Part shown: one piece after another, positions 27,231-27,295 of the stretch
Numbering within the stretch: position 1 is the first letter of the stretch
How the letters are laid out: each line of letters begins with the position of its first letter
DNA from: Chara braunii
Lineage: Eukaryota > Streptophyta > Charophyceae > Charales > Characeae
Assembly (NCBI GenBank): GCA_003427395.1
Contig: BFEA01000014.1
Location: 5,993,790-6,021,084, forward strand
Length of the DNA stretch: 27,295 nt
Direction of reading: 5' to 3'
Notes under the pieces: model-generated
Seen by the model: the letters and a program-made list of their open reading frames with translations, nothing else
Told to the model about the DNA's origin: nothing
Databases searched by the model: none
Translations under genes and position numbers: made by a program

Positions 27231-27295
<65 letters not shown>
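27231..27295 (+). repeat. (GA)n microsatellite reaching the window end
   Basis: Uninterrupted GA from 27231 to the last base; the array continues beyond the window. Confidence 0.97.

Overview
The window looks like nuclear DNA from a plant-lineage eukaryote. The signs are plant-type telomere-like CCCTAAA motifs, a chromodomain-bearing Ty3/gypsy retrotransposon primed by an initiator-Met-type tRNA site, two spliced host-gene exons, and very long GA/CA/CT microsatellites around assembly gaps. A streptophyte alga of the Chara type would fit, but this is an inference and nothing here proves a species. There are no bacterial genes, operons or CRISPR arrays.

Left third (1-8234, minus strand): the 5' two-thirds of a degenerate Ty3/gypsy element (family 1, copy A). 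Read from right to left it has a 230-bp LTR (8005-8234), a primer-binding site, an unusual leader of about 2 kb (repeats, telomere-like motifs, a purine-rich tract), a frameshifted gag with a CCHC zinc knuckle, then protease, reverse transcriptase, RNase H and integrase. The element runs off the left edge. A second, separate copy of the 3' end of this family (copy B: integrase C-terminus, chromodomain, 3' region, LTR) lies at 22002-24507. It abuts a decayed element of a different Ty3/gypsy family (family 2, 24508 to about 26965, minus strand) whose protease, RT, RNase H and integrase are all recognisable but broken.

Middle (8235-22000): a strongly AT-rich stretch (8235-10330), then a repeat-rich host region. 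Two host exons are recognisable. One is the first coding exon of a NOMO (nodal modulator)-like ER protein at 11668-11880 (+), with a signal peptide, the GCGGF motif and a GT donor. The other is an internal exon of RNA polymerase II subunit RPB11 at 15624-15713 (-), with AG and GT at its borders. A 962-bp run of N (12244-13205) separates them. The rest is microsatellites, a 99-bp tandem duplication (17901-18093), a complex minisatellite (about 18787-19375), an inverted pair of about 280-bp dispersed repeats (15130-15415 and 19855-20130), and small foldback sequences.

No intact gene is complete within the window. The TE reading frames carry many stop codons, mainly where Gln or Trp is expected. 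This fits C-to-T decay of silenced copies. The most interesting structures are the composite TE junction at 24507, the structured leader of family 1, the foldback cluster at 26977-27213, and the two host exons embedded in repeats.
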